From positions 19,090 through 83,089 of the forward strand of contig CALLXF010000058.1 in NCBI GenBank assembly GCA_938015805.1: 64,000 nt of DNA. The letters are read 5' to 3'. The first letter of the stretch is position 1. Every line of letters begins with the position of its first letter. The translations under genes and the position numbers were made by a program. Source of the DNA: an uncultured Saprospiraceae bacterium (lineage in GTDB: Bacteria; Bacteroidota; Bacteroidia; Chitinophagales; Saprospiraceae). Positions 36,989 through 46,014 of this stretch are shown piece by piece. Below the pieces are notes generated by a model, which did no database searches, was not told where the DNA came from, and was given only the letters and a program-made list of their open reading frames with translations.

Positions 36989-37807
36989 TTGATCATAATA
37001 GCAGATGCGGGTTCTACTAAGATCGACTGGGCTGTAAATCTAGCCGACGGTATCTCGTACTTTACTACTGACGGATGGAATCCTACTCAGGATAAAACAG
37101 ACTTACGTATCGATTCTGCAATATTAATAGAACACCTTAAAAACTGTAGTGATATATATTACTACGGAACCGGTCTAGGAAATCAAGAAGGAAGTGATCG
37201 GGCTGTAGCCCAATTAAAAGCGTATGCTCCGACAGGTAATATCCAAGTCGCTACAGATTTGCTCGGGGCAGCAAGAGCCTTATTTAAAAACACGGAAGGG
37301 ATCGTTACGATTATCGGAACAGGGAGTAATGTTAGTTATTACGATGGCCAGCAGTTACATTACGCTACGCCTAGTCTAGGATACCTTTTATCGGATGAAG
37401 GCAGTGGTTTTGCGATCGGAAAAAATATTATTAAAGACTTCTTCTATAACCGAATGCCCAAGGATACACATCAATTATTTGCAAACCAATATTCTTTATC
37501 AAAAGAAGACTTACTGCAGTTACTATATCACTTACCACGCCCTAATGTGGCTATCGCTCAGTATACTCGATTTTTAGCATCCGTACAAAATGAGTGGAAA
37601 AACACAATTATACGTAGCCATTTTGATCACCTAGTCAAAGAGAAAATCCTAAGACATAAAAACTTCTTATCTGTACCCGTAGGGTTTATCGGAAGTATTG
37701 CAGATATCTATGCGGATATTCTAAAAGATGCATGTGCAGCCTATGACATCCATGATACGATTATCATCGCTAGTCCTATTAAAGAATTAGCGGTATATCA
37801 TATCTAA
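36989..37807 (+). CDS. N-acetylglucosamine kinase-like BadF/BadG-type ATPase
   Basis: 272 residues of the ASKHA fold. ADAGSTKIDWAV is the phosphate 1 loop, VTIIGTGSNVSYYDG the phosphate 2 loop and GYLLSDEGSGFAIGK the signature found in N-acetylglucosamine kinase-like proteins of Bacteroidota. It likely phosphorylates an amino sugar released in cell-wall recycling. The start appears to be TTG at 36989, since the family begins MILIADSGSTK-like and no ATG is available before it. It lies 48 bp after the S4 gene. Confidence 0.85.
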   Translation: MIIIADAGSTKIDWAVNLADGISYFTTDGWNPTQDKTDLRIDSAILIEHLKNCSDIYYYGTGLGNQEGSDRAVAQLKAYAPTGNIQVATDLLGAARALFKNTEGIVTIIGTGSNVSYYDGQQLHYATPSLGYLLSDEGSGFAIGKNIIKDFFYNRMPKDTHQLFANQYSLSKEDLLQLLYHLPRPNVAIAQYTRFLASVQNEWKNTIIRSHFDHLVKEKILRHKNFLSVPVGFIGSIADIYADILKDACAAYDIHDTIIIASPIKELAVYHI

Positions 37808-37827
37808 AGGACTTAGATAAAAAGACC

Positions 37828-38625
37828 ATGATGCATATCAGTTATAAATTCTATTTCAAGAAACTATTTCTTTGTTATTGCATCAGCTGTATGGCTCATA
37901 GCACAGCTATATCACAAAAACTATTTTTACATTCTCATAATGATTATGATCAGGAAATTCCGCTTCACCATGCTTTAGACTTGAGCTATAACTCTATCGA
38001 GATAGATATCGTCGCATACAACAATGAGTTAATCGTAAGTCACGACACTAAGCATCTATCTAAAAAACCAAGATTAGATGAAGCATACTTAAAAAAAATA
38101 AAACGTTTTTTAAGTATCGACAGTCTGACTTATGACCTTCCTCTAATCTTACTGATGGACATAAAGGAATATAATGACCTCACGCTTATCCTTTTACACC
38201 AACTATTAGAAAAGTATGATCCTTTACTAATGAATGTAAAAAGCACTACGATAAAACCATTACAAGTGATACTCAGCGGAGACATTCCACGATCACTTAT
38301 AATTAATGATAAACGTTTTAAATATTTTTTTATCGATGGACGACCTAGTGATCTACATAAAAACTACAATAGCTTTATCATGCCCTGGATAAGTCAGGAT
38401 TTTTCTAAGCTAACCAAATGGAATGGTATAAATAAACTTTCACTAAAGGATGAACTCAATATAAAAAATAAGATTTACGCCATTCAGCAACAGGGTAAAA
38501 AGGTTAGATTTTGGAAAACTAATGATTTACCAGAGGTATGGAAATTTCTCTACTTTATGAAAGTGGATGTAATCTCTACAGACTCATTAAAAAAACTACG
38601 TACCTATTTAGAAACGATCAAATAG
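37828..38625 (+). CDS. Exported glycerophosphodiester phosphodiesterase-like protein
   Basis: 265 residues with a signal peptide (about 1-30, LCYCISCMAHSTAISQ). The TIM-barrel phosphodiesterase motif appears as LHSHNDYDQEIPLHHALDLSYNSIEIDI with the catalytic His-Asn and Glu/Asp pair, then IVSHDTKHL with the second His. This fits the PI-PLC/GDPD-like family of exported Bacteroidota proteins. The substrate is unknown. Either of two adjacent ATG codons may be used. Its 3' end overlaps the 3' end of the convergent lipoprotein gene by 18 bp. Confidence 0.82.
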   Translation: MMHISYKFYFKKLFLCYCISCMAHSTAISQKLFLHSHNDYDQEIPLHHALDLSYNSIEIDIVAYNNELIVSHDTKHLSKKPRLDEAYLKKIKRFLSIDSLTYDLPLILLMDIKEYNDLTLILLHQLLEKYDPLLMNVKSTTIKPLQVILSGDIPRSLIINDKRFKYFFIDGRPSDLHKNYNSFIMPWISQDFSKLTKWNGINKLSLKDELNIKNKIYAIQQQGKKVRFWKTNDLPEVWKFLYFMKVDVISTDSLKKLRTYLETIK

Positions 38626-39108
38626 TTCGTCTAACATAGTGGCCCTAGTAGTTGCACTATAAATAATGCTGCAGTCTGTAAGACCACTGTGCATGATCGA
38701 TACGCAATTTCCATTGGCGAAAGCTTGATCATTATGAGCTCTACTCAGGTAACAGTGTCCTAACTCGTGAAAGACTACATACTCACGAAAATTTTTATTG
38801 GCCCCAGCCCAAAAATCCTCATCAATCGTTACATGATGGACATGATTTCCAAACTGACAAGTCCCCGCTACCCCGGGATCACTTATCTTCCTAATCACTC
38901 CCGTGATCCCAGCAGCCGCTAAATCTATATCTAATCCTCTACGTTTTCCTTCTTGCTCAAATGCATCAAAATAAGACCACAAAGCTACATCCACATTATT
39001 ATAACTAGAAGCAGTATTCGATCGGTCTAAATCAGAGCTTGCATCACCATAACAAGACATAAAAAACAATGTAATAAGGATACTCAAAACGGAAGCAATA
39101 TTTTTCAT
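38608..39108 (-). CDS. Putative zinc metallopeptidase lipoprotein
   Basis: 166 residues with a lipoprotein signal (LITLFFMSCYG). The motif VFHELGHCYLSRAH supplies HExxH plus a third His seven residues after the second, and CVSIMHSGLTDC contains a Met like the Met-turn of metzincins. Two Cys flank the Met-turn and may form a disulfide. I take it as a small envelope-bound zinc peptidase of a kind common in Bacteroidota; the target is unknown. It is convergent with the phosphodiesterase gene, and the tails overlap. Confidence 0.75.
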   Translation of the reverse strand: MKNIASVLSILITLFFMSCYGDASSDLDRSNTASSYNNVDVALWSYFDAFEQEGKRRGLDIDLAAAGITGVIRKISDPGVAGTCQFGNHVHHVTIDEDFWAGANKNFREYVVFHELGHCYLSRAHNDQAFANGNCVSIMHSGLTDCSIIYSATTRATMLDELFDRF

Positions 39109-39279
39109 GACGATGACTTTAAAAAATTAAATAAAATAATAAAGTCAAGTTGCAGCGATAATATAAAGTTTTAATTAAAGCAGTAACGCACTGTGATTAT
39201 AATTTAGTATTTACCCAATCTTCTTAGGATCCTAAATAGTGATCTTCAGCACATTTTAAACGTATTAACTAAATAGATA

Positions 39280-39552
39280 TTAATCAAAGTTTAGATGCCC
39301 TTTATCGATATCCAAAGGTTTATTGACAATTTTTATCACTGTGCTACAGGTATCTATATGCTCATATATTTTTTCCAACTCCAGTTGTATAGCAGGCATG
39401 ATATCGTTCCATTCTCCGGAGACTTGTGTACTCATGGCGTTAGTAAAGACTTGTAAAGCAGACCGTTGCTTTAAACCTTTTATGAAGTCAATAATCGGTT
39501 TTTCGTAATGGGGAGTAAAAGGATAGAGACTTATTTCTAGGGTTACTTTCAT
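39280..39552 (-). CDS. Thiamine-binding/YkoF-MTH1187-type small protein
   Basis: 90 residues with one ferredoxin-like fold: MKVTLEISLYPFTPHYEKPIIDFIKGLK, then MSTQVSGEWNDIMPAIQLELEKIY and VIKIVNKPL. The pattern of SLYPF at the start and STQVSGE in the middle is that of the YkoF/UPF0045 group, some members of which bind thiamine or its pyrimidine part. I see no thiamine riboswitch beside it, so the ligand is open. It is a single gene. Confidence 0.7.
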   Translation of the reverse strand: MKVTLEISLYPFTPHYEKPIIDFIKGLKQRSALQVFTNAMSTQVSGEWNDIMPAIQLELEKIYEHIDTCSTVIKIVNKPLDIDKGHLNFD

Positions 39553-39703
39553 TATATACGTTGAATTATGTCACAAATTTAATAGTAATTTATATGATGG
39601 GAGTTAATCGAGCGTTAAGCTAATATCAAGCGTATTATTAATAAATTTGTTTTGAGCAGATATTAAATAAAATAGTGATATTTGCGGCTTCTAAAAATAC
39701 ATC

Positions 39704-40159
39704 ATGACAGTTTACAGATTTGCCATCGTTATTTTTTCTTTTTTATTATTCTCCTGTGGAGGTAATGGATCTGGAAGCTCGAGCCAACCAAAAGGTTTAA
39801 ATTTCTCAGAAATTACTAATGCAGAGGAGTTTTGCGAAAAGGTAAAATTATCGATAACGTCTAGACGTAGTAGTTCGCTCATCGGTGAATTCCCAAAAGA
39901 AAAAACGATAGATCCTAAGGCATTTAAACATACTGTAAACTCTTATGCTCAGGCAATCAGTCAAAAAGACTGGGTACTCGATCATCTAGATATGAAACAA
40001 GATGGAAATAAATTTTCCAAAAGTTTTAGATGGTTAGATAAAAGACATCGTATGGCGATGACTATTGTCGTCAATGTAGTAAAACAAGGTAATGATATCT
40101 TATTGCAAAATGTAGAATTCGATACCAATATAGAAGTCTTAGAAAAGATTACTTACTAA
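39704..40159 (+). CDS. Small lipoprotein of unknown function
   Basis: 151 residues. The N-terminus MTVYRFAIVIFSFLLFSC is a lipoprotein signal with Cys18, followed by a Gly/Ser-rich linker and an alpha/beta region ending NVVKQGNDILLQNVEFDTNIEVLEKI. I recognise no domain. It should be anchored in the envelope. It is followed 14 bp later by a small soluble gene, probably in one transcript. Confidence 0.7.
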   Translation: MTVYRFAIVIFSFLLFSCGGNGSGSSSQPKGLNFSEITNAEEFCEKVKLSITSRRSSSLIGEFPKEKTIDPKAFKHTVNSYAQAISQKDWVLDHLDMKQDGNKFSKSFRWLDKRHRMAMTIVVNVVKQGNDILLQNVEFDTNIEVLEKITY

Positions 40160-40173
40160 ATCTCTTCTAAATC

Positions 40174-40419
40174 ATGGCCACTTACGACCTTAATGATCCC
40201 ACGGATCTAGACATCATGCGAGGACAATTCAATATGCTCACTGCAGAAGAATGGCAAGAATATATCGACGAAGCAGAATCCAGAAATCTAGGTTATAAAA
40301 ATATCAATATTTTAAAAACAGCTCAACGCAAAGCGGGCATTGCAAAATATCTGAGCCCAAAAGTGATCAACTGGGTGCTATCATTAGTGGATCGTCTCGA
40401 CTATGACGAGGAAGAATAA
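40174..40419 (+). CDS. Small acidic protein of unknown function
   Basis: 81 residues, no signal peptide. It starts MATYDLNDPTDLDIMRGQFNMLTAEEWQEYIDEAES and ends with the acidic tail DRLDYDEEE. The sequence looks helical. No family is recognised. It sits 14 bp behind the lipoprotein gene on the same strand, which supports it being real, and codon use is like its neighbours. Confidence 0.6.
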   Translation: MATYDLNDPTDLDIMRGQFNMLTAEEWQEYIDEAESRNLGYKNINILKTAQRKAGIAKYLSPKVINWVLSLVDRLDYDEEE

Positions 40420-40530
40420 AATACAGAGGTCTCCAAATTCTAATAAAACACGGAACACATTCTAAGCACTATGCGTTCTAAATAGATTATTTAGGAAATA
40501 ATCCAGAGCGTCCATCAGCAGACTTATAAT

Positions 40531-41376
40531 TTGCCAGAGATTTATCATATTTGCACTGTGAAATACAGAGGACGAACAGGAGAATATTTTGAAGTACTAG
40601 AGCAGGCTCCAGATAACACGGTTATGTATAACTCTGAGGAAGGACAGCTCTCTATGCTTTGGTTTTTAGAAGATGATAATCAGGTAGAAATAGACGCCAG
40701 AACATATATTTTCAATAAACATCAAATCATTTTTTTAACAGAGTTTAATAAAGTCGACTTACGTCGAATGGGAAAACATCGTTTTCTAAAATTCAACAAA
40801 CCTTTTTATTGTATTCTAAATCATGACAGTGAGGTCGGCTGTAAAGGGATATTGTTTTTTGGAGCATCAGAAGTCCCTGTATTAAATCCCAAAACAAACG
40901 ATTTAGAAATTTTAGATACGGTATGGAAAATGCTAGCTCTAGAAATGGAATCTAATGACAATCTGCAGCTAGAAATGTTACAGATGATGCTTAAGAGAAT
41001 TCTAATCTTAGCCACTCGTATATATAAATCAGAGGATGGCTATCAAGCCTTAGATAAGCAGCAAGGCGATATCGTTAGAGAATTTAATTTTTTAGTAGAG
41101 TCTCATTTTAAGACTAAACACTCCGTATCCGAATATGCCGAACTGCTTAATAAATCCCCAAAGACTATTTCTAATCTATTTGGGAAATTAAGTACAAAGA
41201 CTCCTTTACAATTTATCCAAGAAAGGATTATGCTAGAGGTCAGAAGACTTTTAAGATATACCGACATGACAATATCTGAAGTCGGTTATGATGTAGGATT
41301 TAATGATATCCAGTCTTTTAGCAGATTTTTTAAAAAACATCAAGGCGTCTCCCCTTCTGAATATAGAGTGCAGTAA
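40531..41376 (+). CDS. AraC-family transcription regulator
   Basis: 281 residues with a TTG start; GTG at 40558 is a possible alternative. The C-terminal 100 residues form the double helix-turn-helix of AraC proteins (VSEYAELLNKSPKTISNLFGKLSTKTPLQFIQERIMLEVRRLL, then SEVGYDVGFNDIQSFSRFFKKHQGVSPSEYR). The N-terminal part looks like a cupin-type sensor domain. It likely activates the peroxidase-like gene that follows 210 bp later on the same strand, a pairing seen often for such regulators. The inducer is unknown. Confidence 0.88.
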   Translation: MPEIYHICTVKYRGRTGEYFEVLEQAPDNTVMYNSEEGQLSMLWFLEDDNQVEIDARTYIFNKHQIIFLTEFNKVDLRRMGKHRFLKFNKPFYCILNHDSEVGCKGILFFGASEVPVLNPKTNDLEILDTVWKMLALEMESNDNLQLEMLQMMLKRILILATRIYKSEDGYQALDKQQGDIVREFNFLVESHFKTKHSVSEYAELLNKSPKTISNLFGKLSTKTPLQFIQERIMLEVRRLLRYTDMTISEVGYDVGFNDIQSFSRFFKKHQGVSPSEYRVQ

Positions 41377-41586
41377 TGTAACCATAAACATATTACGCAT
41401 CTCACTTTAGCAGCAGTCCTATAAAGTCTTATATCTAGAATTTCAAGTCCAAAAACTAAAAATTTAGTCTTAAATCCACATTCGGGAAATTTTGATAACA
41501 GTCGGGGAATAATAGATTATTTTCTAGCCTTGATATTGGCCCATCTTTGTATTGTAATTATTCTTAACAATCTAAAATTTAAAACA

Positions 41587-42141
41587 ATGGCTGCTTTTAA
41601 TGTTCCTACAAAATCAGAAGTTTCAGATAAAAACCAACAAATATTTAATGACTTAGAAAAAGGACTTGGTTTTGTTCCTAACTTATATGCATACTATGCA
41701 AAAAATGATACTGCTTTAGGTGATTACCTAAAATTACAAGAAAGAAAAACGACGCTTAGCAAAAGAGAAAAAGAGATTGTAAATCTAGTAACTAGCCAAT
41801 ACAACGATTGCTATTACTGTCAGTCTGCTCATACTGTTATCGCTGGTCTAAATGGATTTTCTAACGATCAGATATTAGAAATAAGAAATGGATCTGCTAG
41901 TTTTGACCCTCAGCTTAATGCCCTTGCAAAGTTTACCTTATCTATTGTTTCTAATCGCGGAAAAGTAAGCGAAGAAAGCAAAAATGACTTTTTTGCTGCA
42001 GGTTACTCGGAAGAAAATATGATCGATGTGGTAATGAATATTGGCGACAAGACGATCAGTAATTTTATACATAATATTGCCGGTTTTGAAGTAGATTTTC
42101 CAGGAGCTCCTAGCTTAGACAAACAGGCAGTTTCCGCATAA
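41587..42141 (+). CDS. Carboxymuconolactone decarboxylase/AhpD-like protein
   Basis: 184 residues from the ATG at 41587 (MAAFNVPTKSEV); a longer frame from 41530 adds hydrophobic residues that do not fit the family. The AhpD core motif is YNDCYYCQSAHTVI, with the CxxC pair and the following His of alkylhydroperoxidase-type enzymes. It may reduce peroxides or serve in oxidative stress. It follows an AraC-type regulator gene and is closed by a hairpin terminator, so it is probably a single-gene unit under that regulator. Confidence 0.87.
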   Translation: MAAFNVPTKSEVSDKNQQIFNDLEKGLGFVPNLYAYYAKNDTALGDYLKLQERKTTLSKREKEIVNLVTSQYNDCYYCQSAHTVIAGLNGFSNDQILEIRNGSASFDPQLNALAKFTLSIVSNRGKVSEESKNDFFAAGYSEENMIDVVMNIGDKTISNFIHNIAGFEVDFPGAPSLDKQAVSA

Positions 42142-42162
42142 ATTATAGTAGTGGTTTTTTAG

Positions 42163-42198
42163 AGAAAGGAGGCTTTTATAAGAGTCGCCTTTCTTTTT
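42163..42198 (+). terminator. Probable terminator of the AhpD-like gene
   Basis: GAAAGG and CCTTTC flank a central GGC/GCC pairing (42163-42192), followed by a T-rich run. It lies 21 bp after the stop codon. Confidence 0.6.
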
Positions 42199-42225
42199 TC
42201 CTTTTGAATTTATAAATACGAATCG

Positions 42226-42900
42226 ATGAAAAATTTTAAATCTATATTTTTTCTTTCTCTAATTATTTTGGCTAGCTCATGTATTGAGGATGATTTTGTA
42301 GAGGACATGATAGATCCTCAAATAAGGTTTACTTCTATTATAGATACTATCGGATTTAATGACACATATCAGTTTGAACATATATTCTTAAATAACATCG
42401 GAGAAATCGAACAGGTAGATGCTATTTATACGAGTAGTAACCCAGATATTATTCCGATCACAGAAGAAGGTTTAGCTTCTGGACTAGAAACAGGCGAAGC
42501 TATGATATCTGTAAGTTATGAAACTGAAGATTTTAGTGTCAAAGACTCCTTACGGGTAGTGGTAGGTGAAAGTACAGTGACCTCTTTACAAAAGACTTCT
42601 GGACAAATAATGACGACAACTTTTTATGAGCTAGAGGGAGACTTTGAATTTATAGAAACGGAAAATGGCGTAACGCTTTCTATAGCAGAAAACTATAAAG
42701 CATCAACAGCTCTTCCAGGACTTTACGTATATCTCTCTAATAATAAGAACTCCATTGCCAATGCTCTAGAGATCGGACCAGTAGAAGTTTTTTCTGGAGC
42801 TCACGAATATCAAATAGACGATGTAGGTTTTGATGAATTTAGTTTTATCGTATATTTCTGTAAACCGTTTAACGTAAAAGTAGGAGACGCTTCTCTTTAA
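42226..42900 (+). CDS. Lipoprotein with Ig-like (BIG2-type) domain
   Basis: 224 residues with a lipoprotein signal (LIILASSC, Cys19). The region IDTIGFNDTYQFEHIFLNNIGEIEQVDAIYTSSNPDIIPITEEGLASGLETGEAMISVSYE, given here by its ends, has the look of a bacterial Ig-like group 2 domain (SSNPDI, then EGLASGLETGEAMISV). The second half is beta-rich without a known family. It precedes an outer membrane barrel gene by 21 bp on the same strand, so the two may form a surface unit. Confidence 0.7.
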   Translation: MKNFKSIFFLSLIILASSCIEDDFVEDMIDPQIRFTSIIDTIGFNDTYQFEHIFLNNIGEIEQVDAIYTSSNPDIIPITEEGLASGLETGEAMISVSYETEDFSVKDSLRVVVGESTVTSLQKTSGQIMTTTFYELEGDFEFIETENGVTLSIAENYKASTALPGLYVYLSNNKNSIANALEIGPVEVFSGAHEYQIDDVGFDEFSFIVYFCKPFNVKVGDASL

Positions 42901-42921
42901 ACTGTAATAAACAATAAAACC

Positions 42922-43788
42922 ATGAAAATTAATATCATTACTATAGTCCTAGTTTTTATAACAAGTACGCTTACAGCAGGAGGTCCATGGCCTCAACCCA
43001 AAGGAAAAGGATATTTTAAACTATCAGAATGGTGGACTGTTTTTGATCAGCACTATACAGATTCTGGGATGATAGATCCTAATCTTACCACAGGAATATA
43101 CAATACTACGTTTTATGGAGAATATGGTATCACAGATCGTTTTACAGCGGTGGTAAATGCCCCTCTTTTTAGTCGTACGTATATGAACAATCTCAGATCT
43201 AGCACAACAAATGAAATAATAATTGCTGGAGAATCTCTAAATGGAGTCGGGGATATAGACCTAGGGGTAAAATATGGTTTAACAAAACCAGGAAGTAATA
43301 TTCCGATCAGTGTAACGCTAGGTGTAGGAATTCCTACAGGTAACCCCAGTGGTGGATCCCAAGGAAATCTACAAACAGGTGATGGCGAATTTAACCAAAG
43401 CATACAAATCGATGGGGGTAAATCATTTAAGCTATTTAATAAAAATGCTTATCTAAGTAGTTACGCAGGTTTCAATAACAGAACTAATGATTTCTCTGAA
43501 GAATTTAGATATGGATTAGAATTAGGGATCGGATTATTTAATCAAAAATTATGGGTTGCTACAAAATTAAATGGAATAAAATCCTTTAAAAATGGAGCTA
43601 CCGCAGAAACGGTAAACAGCACATCACTTTTTGCTAATAACTCAGAATTTACAAGTGTGGCTCTAGATTTCAATTACTATATCACTAGAAGAGTAGGTGT
43701 ATCTATTAGTTATGCCACGGCAATAAATGGAGCTATTATAGCTGCGGCACCTGCTTATAGTGTAGGAGTGTTTTATGATATGAAATAA
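42922..43788 (+). CDS. Outer membrane beta-barrel protein
   Basis: 288 residues with a signal peptide ending LTAGG. Alternating strands with aromatic ends, such as GEYGITDRFTAVVNAPLF, GDIDLGVKYGLTK and SVTLGVGIPTGN, followed by a final strand SVGVFYDMK, are typical of transporter-like barrels of the outer membrane. No TonB plug is present. The cargo is unknown. It follows the Ig-like lipoprotein gene and ends with a good terminator. Confidence 0.78.
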   Translation: MKINIITIVLVFITSTLTAGGPWPQPKGKGYFKLSEWWTVFDQHYTDSGMIDPNLTTGIYNTTFYGEYGITDRFTAVVNAPLFSRTYMNNLRSSTTNEIIIAGESLNGVGDIDLGVKYGLTKPGSNIPISVTLGVGIPTGNPSGGSQGNLQTGDGEFNQSIQIDGGKSFKLFNKNAYLSSYAGFNNRTNDFSEEFRYGLELGIGLFNQKLWVATKLNGIKSFKNGATAETVNSTSLFANNSEFTSVALDFNYYITRRVGVSISYATAINGAIIAAAPAYSVGVFYDMK

Positions 43789-43820
43789 AAAAAGTAGATA
43801 GTTTTTTCATACTGGTTTGT

Positions 43821-43853
43821 AAAGGCAACCTTGTCATAGGGGTTGCCTTTTTT
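43821..43853 (+). terminator. Terminator between the barrel gene and prfB
   Basis: AAAGGCAACC (43821-43830) pairs with GGTTGCCTTT (43841-43850), followed by T residues. It ends the barrel gene and may also serve the converging prfB in part. Confidence 0.88.
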
Positions 43854-43859
43854 GTGGTT

Positions 43860-44940
43860 CTATGTACCATCCCACATCAAAAAGGCTTTTAGAAAACCTT
43901 CTATATCTCCATCCATAACCGCATCAGTATTCCTATTTTCAAATTTAGTACGGTGATCTTTTACTCTACGATCATCCAGTACATAAGATCTGATCTGAGA
44001 GCCCCATTCGTTTTTCATTTTACCCGCTTCTACCTTATCTCTCTCTGCGTACTGCTTCTCTAATTCTTTTTGATACAATCTGGATTTTAGCATTTTTATA
44101 GCTTTCTCCCGATTAAGGTGCTGAGATCTTTCCTCCTGGCACTCTACTACTATACCTGAAGGTAGATGCCTTAATCGGACGGCAGACTCTGTCTTATTTA
44201 CATGCTGCCCTCCTGCCCCACTAGCCCTAAACGTATCCCAGTCTAGGTCTGCTGGATTAACCTCTATCTCTATGCTATCATCGACAGCTGGATGTACAAA
44301 TACAGAAGCAAAAGAAGTCATTCGCTTACCTTGCGAATTAAAAGGAGAGATCCGCACCAGTCTATGTACACCATTTTCTGACTGTAACATCCCGTATGCA
44401 TATTCCCCGTCTATCTCCAGCTCTACAGATTTTATTCCAGCTACATCTCCTTGCACTCTATTAAGCTCTTTTACCTTATACCCTGCTTTCTCTGCATACA
44501 TTACATACATACGATAAAGCATCTCCGTCCAGTCACAGGCTTCTGTTCCTCCTGCACCTGCATTAATTTCTAACGTACATGATAGTTCGTCCTCAGGTTT
44601 ATTTAAAGTGGAACGGAATTCTATATCCTCTATTTTTTCTAGAGCGATGAGATATTTATGATCTACTTCTTCTTCCGTTCCTTCTCCGGCTTGTCTAAAC
44701 TCTTCTAAAACTTCTACTTCGTCTACCAGTTCTTTTATCGCGTTATATTTAGCGACCCAGTTTTTATGAAGCTTTAATTCCTTAAGTAGCTGTTCGGCTT
44801 TTTTAGGATCATCCCACAGATTAGGATCTAGAGAAAGGTTTTCTTTCTCTTCTATTTGCTGTAATCGATTATCGACGTCAAAGATACCCCCTAACAACTG
44901 TCAAACGAGACTGCAATTCTTTAAATTGATCTACGGTCAT
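43860..44940 (-). CDS. prfB: Peptide chain release factor 2, made by a programmed +1 frameshift
   Basis: The true start is the ATG at 44938-44940, giving MTVDQFKELQSRLTVVRGYL. That frame ends at TGA (44878-44880). The sequence AGGGGGTATCTTTGAC, identical in form to the classic RF2 shift site, lets ribosomes slip by +1 at CTT-TGA and continue with DVDNRLQQIEEKEN. The rest has the SPF stop-codon recognition motif (RISPFNSQGKR) and the GGQ motif (GAGGQHVNKTESAVRLRH). RF2 ends translation at UGA and UAA. Efficiency of the shift depends on RF2 level, so the gene controls itself. Reading only the long frame from 44897 would give a false N-terminus. Confidence 0.95.
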
Positions 44941-45124
44941 TTGCCCTCTTTTAAAGCGTTAATAATTTTTGATAATAGTCATTGGTTATTAGTATTGAAA
45001 CCTTGCCACTCGAGTACGTTATTCCGACTCAAATCTATCTTTACTAATCCACACTCACTATTTATTAGATTACTCCTTATTCTTAGTACTTTATACAGAT
45101 TACTTTTCTACTTAATAAACCATA

Positions 45125-46003
45125 CTACTCTACTTCTACATAAAATACAAGATCTGCTTTGGCAGGAATCCCAGGTCTTCCCGCTTCACCATAAGCTAAT
45201 TCGTAAGGTATAAATAACGTTGCTTTATCTCCTTTAGATAGATTAGCAAATCCTACGTGCCATCCTTGGATTACAGCTCCAGTTCCTAATGCAAACGGAT
45301 ACCCTTGTCCTCTAGAAAATGAGTTATCAAACATAGAACCATCTGATTCAAGAACTCCGTAATACATTGCAGTAAGCATTTTGCCTTGTTCTAGTTTAGG
45401 ACCATCTCCTTTTTCATGGATATAATACTCCAAACCTTGTTCGCCTTTTTGCAAACCTTTTAATTTTCCTGCTTTGTAGGATGCCAGAGTCGTTTTTACG
45501 AGTTCGGCAACATCAGATTCTCTAGCTTTAGATATTGCTAATTTTGCATCAGCTTCTTCTTTTTCTTTGGCAAGTCTCTGAGTGTAATCTTCTTTAGATA
45601 GAATCTCTTTTATATCTACTAAATACTCTGCAAACATCATATCATCCATCCCTGGTCTTGAAGGCATAGAATCTTTAGGAATAATTAAGCTCATGGTATC
45701 TCCTACTGAACCTTCTGCTAGCATATCTACAAGAGGGTTTGGTTCGGTATTTTTAAGTTCTTCTTCTGGGATCTGTAGTACTGGCATCTGAGGAAGACCC
45801 CTCATAGACTGTAATACTTTACCTTTGTCATCTTTGATATCCATCTCAAAATATACAAAGTCGCCAGGATTTGCGGTTGCACCATTTTCGTCATGAACGA
45901 TCGCAAAATCATATCCTGATTTAGTGGTCATGGTTTTATCCGAGGAGCCACATCTGATCATTAGAAAAGAGGTAGCGATAAGAATGATTAGATTAAATTT
46001 CAT
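45125..46003 (-). CDS. FKBP-type peptidyl-prolyl isomerase lipoprotein
   Basis: 292 residues from the ATG at 46003 (MKFNLIILIATSFLMIRC, a lipoprotein signal); a TTG nine bases earlier is less likely. The C-terminal FKBP domain is clear (SMFDNSFSRGQGYPFALGTGAVIQGWHVGFANLSKGDKATLFIP given by its ends, then AYGEAGRPGIPAKADLVFYVEVE). An N-terminal part also has an FKBP-like strand pattern (GDFVYFEMDIKDDKGKV), so it may be a double-domain protein. It should catalyse proline isomerisation in the periplasm. It lies 11 bp after nrnA and is likely co-transcribed. It resembles the GldI-type group, but the assignment is uncertain. Confidence 0.87.
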   Translation of the reverse strand: MKFNLIILIATSFLMIRCGSSDKTMTTKSGYDFAIVHDENGATANPGDFVYFEMDIKDDKGKVLQSMRGLPQMPVLQIPEEELKNTEPNPLVDMLAEGSVGDTMSLIIPKDSMPSRPGMDDMMFAEYLVDIKEILSKEDYTQRLAKEKEEADAKLAISKARESDVAELVKTTLASYKAGKLKGLQKGEQGLEYYIHEKGDGPKLEQGKMLTAMYYGVLESDGSMFDNSFSRGQGYPFALGTGAVIQGWHVGFANLSKGDKATLFIPYELAYGEAGRPGIPAKADLVFYVEVE

Positions 46004-46014
46004 ATTACTCAATA

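Noticed and set aside
39109..39279. Possible thiamine riboswitch beside the YkoF-type gene
   Set aside because: No conserved TPP riboswitch sequence was seen in the flanks.
44880..44897. TTG at 44897 as the start of prfB
   Set aside because: The upstream ATG at 44940 and the classic frameshift site explain the N-terminus better.
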